Shown: positions 5,180-7,990 of the stretch, in pieces | How positions within the stretch are numbered: the stretch's first letter is position 1 | Layout of the letters: every line of letters begins with the position of its first letter | Assembly (NCBI GenBank): GCA_030698575.1 | Contig: JAUYMQ010000619.1 | Span: 1 to 7,990 of the forward strand | Direction: 5' to 3' | Length of the DNA: 7,990 bases | Source of the DNA: Deltaproteobacteria bacterium | GTDB lineage: Bacteria > JAUYMQ01 | Translations under genes and position numbers: made by a program | The notes under the pieces: generated by a model | Seen by the model: only the letters and a program-made list of their open reading frames with translations | The model's database searches: none | What the model was told of the DNA's origin: nothing

Positions 5180-5210
5180 AATTCCCGGGGTCAGGTCTGA
5201 AATTTTAGCG
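5174..5210. repeat. Palindromic hairpin overlapping the stop codon of the TonB-family gene, REP-like
   Basis: CGCTAAAATT (5174-5183) and its exact complement AATTTTAGCG (5201-5210) form a 10-bp stem around a 17-nt loop that contains GGGGTCAGGTCTGA. The left arm includes the last codon and TAA of the TonB-family gene; the right arm ends 11 bp before the stop codon of convergent gcvPB. It could serve as a two-way terminator. The loop wording resembles GGGGTCAG-type intergenic repeats that I recall from several Gram-negative genomes, some near REP-associated transposases; that link is from memory and only one copy is in this window. Confidence 0.5.
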
Positions 5211-5221
5211 CCGGCTTCCGC

Positions 5222-6694
5222 CTACTCGGGAAGCCAGCGAAGGATGGGCTTGCGCGCGGCCGTGACTTCGTCGAGGCGCGCCACGGGCGTGGTGAAGGGC
5301 GCCCCGGTGACCAGCTCGGGCCAGTCCGCAGCCTCGGCGGCGATGGCGCGCATGCTGTCGGCGAAGGCGTCGAGCGTCTCGAGGCTCTCGCTCTCGGTCG
5401 GCTCGATCATGAGGGCCCCCGGCACGACGAGGGGGAAGTAGATGGTGGGCGGGTGGTAGCCGTAGTCCATGAGGCGTTTTGCGATATCGAGCGTTTTCAC
5501 TCCGTGGGCGTTCTGCTTCCGGTCCGTCAGGATGCACTCGTGCATGACAGGGCCGGGATAGGGTGCGTGGTAAACGTCGCGGAGCTTTGCGAGCAGGTAG
5601 TTGGCGTTCAGCACCGCGTGCCGGCTCGAATCCGCGAGCCCCTCACCGCCGAGCGCCAGCGCAAAGGCGTAAGCGCGGATGTGCATTCCCACGTGGCCAT
5701 TGAAGCTCTTCACCTTGCCGATCGACTCGGGAAGCTCCTCGATCACGTAGGCGCCCTCGCGGTGATTTACGATGGGCGTGGGGAGATACCGGACGAGCGG
5801 CTCGGCGACGCCGACCGGCCCGGAGCCCGGGCCGCCGCCGCCGTGCGGGGTGGAGAAGGTCTTGTGCAGGTTGAAGTGCATCACGTCCACGCCCCTGTGG
5901 CCCGGCTTGGCCACTCCCATGAGCGCGTTCAGATTGGCGCCGTCGAAATAAACCAGCCCACCCTTCGCGTGCACGATCTCCGCGATCTCGACGATGTGCT
6001 TCTCGAAGAGCCCGCAGGTGTTCGGGTTCGTGAGCATCAGCGCGGCGACTTCCTCGTCCATGTGCGCCGCCACCTCGCGCGGTTCGAGCAGCCCCGTCGG
6101 GCCCGTCTTCATGCTCACGACCTCGTAGTCGCATAGCGTGCAGGAAGCCGGGTTGGTCCCGTGGGCCGTGTCGGGGATGAGCACCTTCTTGCGCGGATTG
6201 CCCTTCGCTTTCTGGTAAGCGCGCACCATGAGCATGCCCGTCAGCTCGCCCTGCGCGCCGGCCGCCGGCTGGAGCGTCACCCGCGCCATGCCGCTCACCT
6301 CGCAGAGGATCTGCTCGAGACGGTACATGAGCTCGAGCAGCCCCTGCGAGATCTCCACGGGCTGCAACGGGTGCGAACGCGCGAACTCCGGCAGGCGGGC
6401 GGCCCACTCGTTCAGCTTCGGGTTGTATTTCATCGTGCAGGAGCCGAGCGGGTACATGCCGACGTCGACGCCGTAGTTCTGGCGCGACAGGCGCGTGTAG
6501 TGCCGGACGACATCGATCTCCGAGATCTCGGGGAACCCCTCGACGGCCTCGCGCGTGCTTTCCTTGCCGTAGAGCGCGGCCGCGTCGGCCGCCGGCACGT
6601 CGGCAGGCGGAAGCGAGTAACCCCGCCGCCCCGGCGAGCCCTTCTCGAAAAGGAGCGGCTCGAGGGTCTGCTTTGCCCGTGGGTCGCGGTTCAT
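5222..6694 (-). CDS. gcvPB: Glycine dehydrogenase (decarboxylating) subunit 2, PLP-binding
   Basis: The product has 490 residues, the usual length for subunit 2 of the two-subunit P-protein of the glycine cleavage system. With subunit 1 it decarboxylates glycine on pyridoxal phosphate and passes the aminomethyl group to the lipoyl arm of GcvH in the cytosol. The PLP lysine is Lys278 in the signature NLHKTFSTPHGGGGPGSGP (275-293). Other family blocks are MYPLGSCTMKYNP (80-92), EISQGLLELMYRLE (114-127), QPAAGAQGELTGM (142-154), DTAHGTNPAS (175-184), LTNPNTCGLFE (221-231) and DGANLNALMG (251-260). ATG 6694 overlaps the stop codon of gcvPA by 4 bp (ATGA), so the two subunits are translationally coupled; AGGGGG lies 8 nt upstream. 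All visible motifs are intact. The gene ends convergently with the TonB-family gene, 42 bp apart. Confidence 0.97.
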   Translation of the reverse strand: MNRDPRAKQTLEPLLFEKGSPGRRGYSLPPADVPAADAAALYGKESTREAVEGFPEISEIDVVRHYTRLSRQNYGVDVGMYPLGSCTMKYNPKLNEWAARLPEFARSHPLQPVEISQGLLELMYRLEQILCEVSGMARVTLQPAAGAQGELTGMLMVRAYQKAKGNPRKKVLIPDTAHGTNPASCTLCDYEVVSMKTGPTGLLEPREVAAHMDEEVAALMLTNPNTCGLFEKHIVEIAEIVHAKGGLVYFDGANLNALMGVAKPGHRGVDVMHFNLHKTFSTPHGGGGPGSGPVGVAEPLVRYLPTPIVNHREGAYVIEELPESIGKVKSFNGHVGMHIRAYAFALALGGEGLADSSRHAVLNANYLLAKLRDVYHAPYPGPVMHECILTDRKQNAHGVKTLDIAKRLMDYGYHPPTIYFPLVVPGALMIEPTESESLETLDAFADSMRAIAAEAADWPELVTGAPFTTPVARLDEVTAARKPILRWLPE

Positions 6695-7990
6695 GCCTTG
6701 AGCCCCCTGGCCAGCTGATCGATCATCGATTTCGGGTTCATCTCGGTCACGCAGACGAGGATGGCGTTCTCGAGTTCCGGATACCAGCGCCCGAGGGCGA
6801 GGCCGCCAAGCACGCCGTCATCGCGCAGCCGGGCCAGCACGCGCTCCGGATCACTCTTCACCTCCACCACAAATTCGTTGAAGGTCGGCGCCGCGAAGGG
6901 GAGCCCCACGCCGGCCGCCTCCCGGATGGTGTTCTTCGCATACTCGGCCTTTGCGAGGTTCAGACGCCCCAGCTCCGCCAGGCCCTGCTTCCCGAGGGTG
7001 GCCAGGAAGGCCGCGCCGGCCAGCGCGCACAGCGACTGGTTGGTGCAGATGTTCGAGGTCGCCTTGTCGCGGCGGATATGCTGCTCGCGGGTGGAGAGCG
7101 TGAGCACGAAGCCCCGGCGCCCGTTTGTGTCGTGCGTCTGGCCGACGAGACGGCCCGGAATCTGCCGCAGGTGCGCCTGGTTGGTGGCGAAGTATCCGAA
7201 CCACGGGCCGCCGTAACTCGGCGGCAGGCCGAAGCTCTGGCCGTCTCCCACCGCCACGTCGGCGCCGAAGGCTCCGGGCCCGCGGAGCACGCCGTAACTC
7301 ACCGGCTCACTGCAGGCGACGACGAACAGGGCCCCCGCGCCGTGAACCAGCCGGGCGACCTCGGCGAGGTTTTCGACGCAGCCGAGGAAATTCGGGCTCT
7401 GCACCGCCACGGCAGACACGCCGTCGTTCAGCGCCGCCTCGAGCGCCGGGAGATCAATTGCGCCCGAAGCGCCGTAAGGGATCTCCTCGATCTCGGCGTC
7501 GCTGCCGGAGAGGTACGTTCTCGCCACGGCGCGGTAGTCGGGATGCATCGTGCGAGCGAGGAGAAACCGCTTTCGGCGGTTCACTCGCCGGGCGAGCAGC
7601 AGCGCCTCGGCCAGGCCCGAAGCGCCGTCGTAGAGGCTCGCGTTCGAAACCTCCATCTCCGTGAGCTGGCAGATGAGCGACTGGTACTCAAAAATCGCCT
7701 GAAGGGTGCCCTGGCTGATTTCGGGCTGGTAGGGCGTGTAGCTGGTGTAGAACTCGGAACGCGAGATGACGAAGTCGACCACGCCCGGCTGGAAGTGGTT
7801 GTATGCGCCGCCGCCGAGGAACATCCCCTCCGCAGGCGGGACCTGCTGCCGGGCGGCCAGTTCGAGCAGGTGGGCCTTCAGACTGTGCTCGTCGAGCCCC
7901 GCAGGCAGGTCGAGCACCGCTCTCTTCCGGAGCGGCGCCGGGACCGGTTCGAAGAGCGCGTCGATGTCCGGCGCGCCGATGACCTCGAGC
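6691..7990 (-). CDS. gcvPA: Glycine dehydrogenase (decarboxylating) subunit 1, N-terminus cut by window edge
   Basis: The visible 432 residues begin in-frame at the right edge (LEVIGAPDIDALFEPVP, then LRKRAVLDLPAGL) and stop at TGA 6691-6693. A GTG at 7917 is an internal valine, not the start, because the conserved IG-x2-D-I-D-ALF block lies upstream of it; perhaps 10 residues are missing. Family blocks include FLGGGAYNHFQP, EFYTSYTPYQPEISQG, QAIFEYQSLICQLT and NASLYDGASGLAEA near the N-terminus, and SFGLPPSYGGPWFG later. Subunit 1 completes the P-protein fold with gcvPB, to which it is joined by a 4-bp overlap. In many genomes gcvT and gcvH lie upstream of this pair; here that side is outside the window, as is any promoter or glycine riboswitch of the operon. 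Confidence 0.96.
   Translation of the reverse strand, partial: LEVIGAPDIDALFEPVPAPLRKRAVLDLPAGLDEHSLKAHLLELAARQQVPPAEGMFLGGGAYNHFQPGVVDFVISRSEFYTSYTPYQPEISQGTLQAIFEYQSLICQLTEMEVSNASLYDGASGLAEALLLARRVNRRKRFLLARTMHPDYRAVARTYLSGSDAEIEEIPYGASGAIDLPALEAALNDGVSAVAVQSPNFLGCVENLAEVARLVHGAGALFVVACSEPVSYGVLRGPGAFGADVAVGDGQSFGLPPSYGGPWFGYFATNQAHLRQIPGRLVGQTHDTNGRRGFVLTLSTREQHIRRDKATSNICTNQSLCALAGAAFLATLGKQGLAELGRLNLAKAEYAKNTIREAAGVGLPFAAPTFNEFVVEVKSDPERVLARLRDDGVLGGLALGRWYPELENAILVCVTEMNPKSMIDQLARGLKA

Noticed and set aside
5453-6136. A 227-codon plus-strand frame opposite gcvPB
   Set aside because: gcvPB is unmistakable on the other strand, and the antisense frame shows no family motif.

Overview
The window is a GC-rich bacterial stretch with short intergenic gaps, two operon-like minus-strand blocks, one plus-strand cytochrome block and one unusually large non-coding gap. 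A SHP/DHC cytochrome pair, a TonB-type protein, a two-subunit glycine decarboxylase, a textbook sigma-54 (-24/-12) element and a match to the IHF consensus all fit a Gram-negative bacterium, most likely a proteobacterium or a neighbouring lineage. I cannot name the genus.

Region 1 (1-1244, plus strand) holds the end of a small membrane protein, probably DUF2231-like, with a pure aspartate tail. It is followed by an SHP-type monohaem cytochrome c (DUF1924) and a dihaem cytochrome c (DHC). DHC is the known electron donor to SHP in Rhodobacter, so this reads as a small periplasmic redox module that may handle O2 or NO. A long hairpin at 1272-1343 closes the region and faces a convergent operon.

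Region 2 (1357-3241, minus strand) is a tight three-gene unit, transcribed in the order EamA/DMT transporter, LOG-family phosphoribohydrolase, DUF1330 protein, with gaps of 27 and 25 bp.

Region 3 (3233-3958) is about 725 bp without a credible protein gene. It contains, in order on the plus strand, possible upstream inverted repeats, an IHF consensus match (3453-3465), a near-perfect sigma-54 promoter (3504-3519), about 380 bp rich in hairpins, and a strong intrinsic terminator (3912-3939 plus T-rich tail). Together these look like a self-contained sigma-54-controlled transcription unit for a structured RNA of about 410 nt that I do not recognise. This is the most interesting part of the window.

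Region 4 (3959-5179, plus strand) is a 406-residue TonB-family protein. Its ATG lies only 19 bp after the terminator stem and has no Shine-Dalgarno sequence, so its expression must depend on terminator read-through, a leaderless start or an unseen promoter. A 10-bp palindrome overlaps its stop codon.

Region 5 (5222-7990, minus strand) is gcvPA-gcvPB, the two subunits of the glycine cleavage P-protein, joined by a 4-bp ATGA overlap. gcvPA runs off the right edge.
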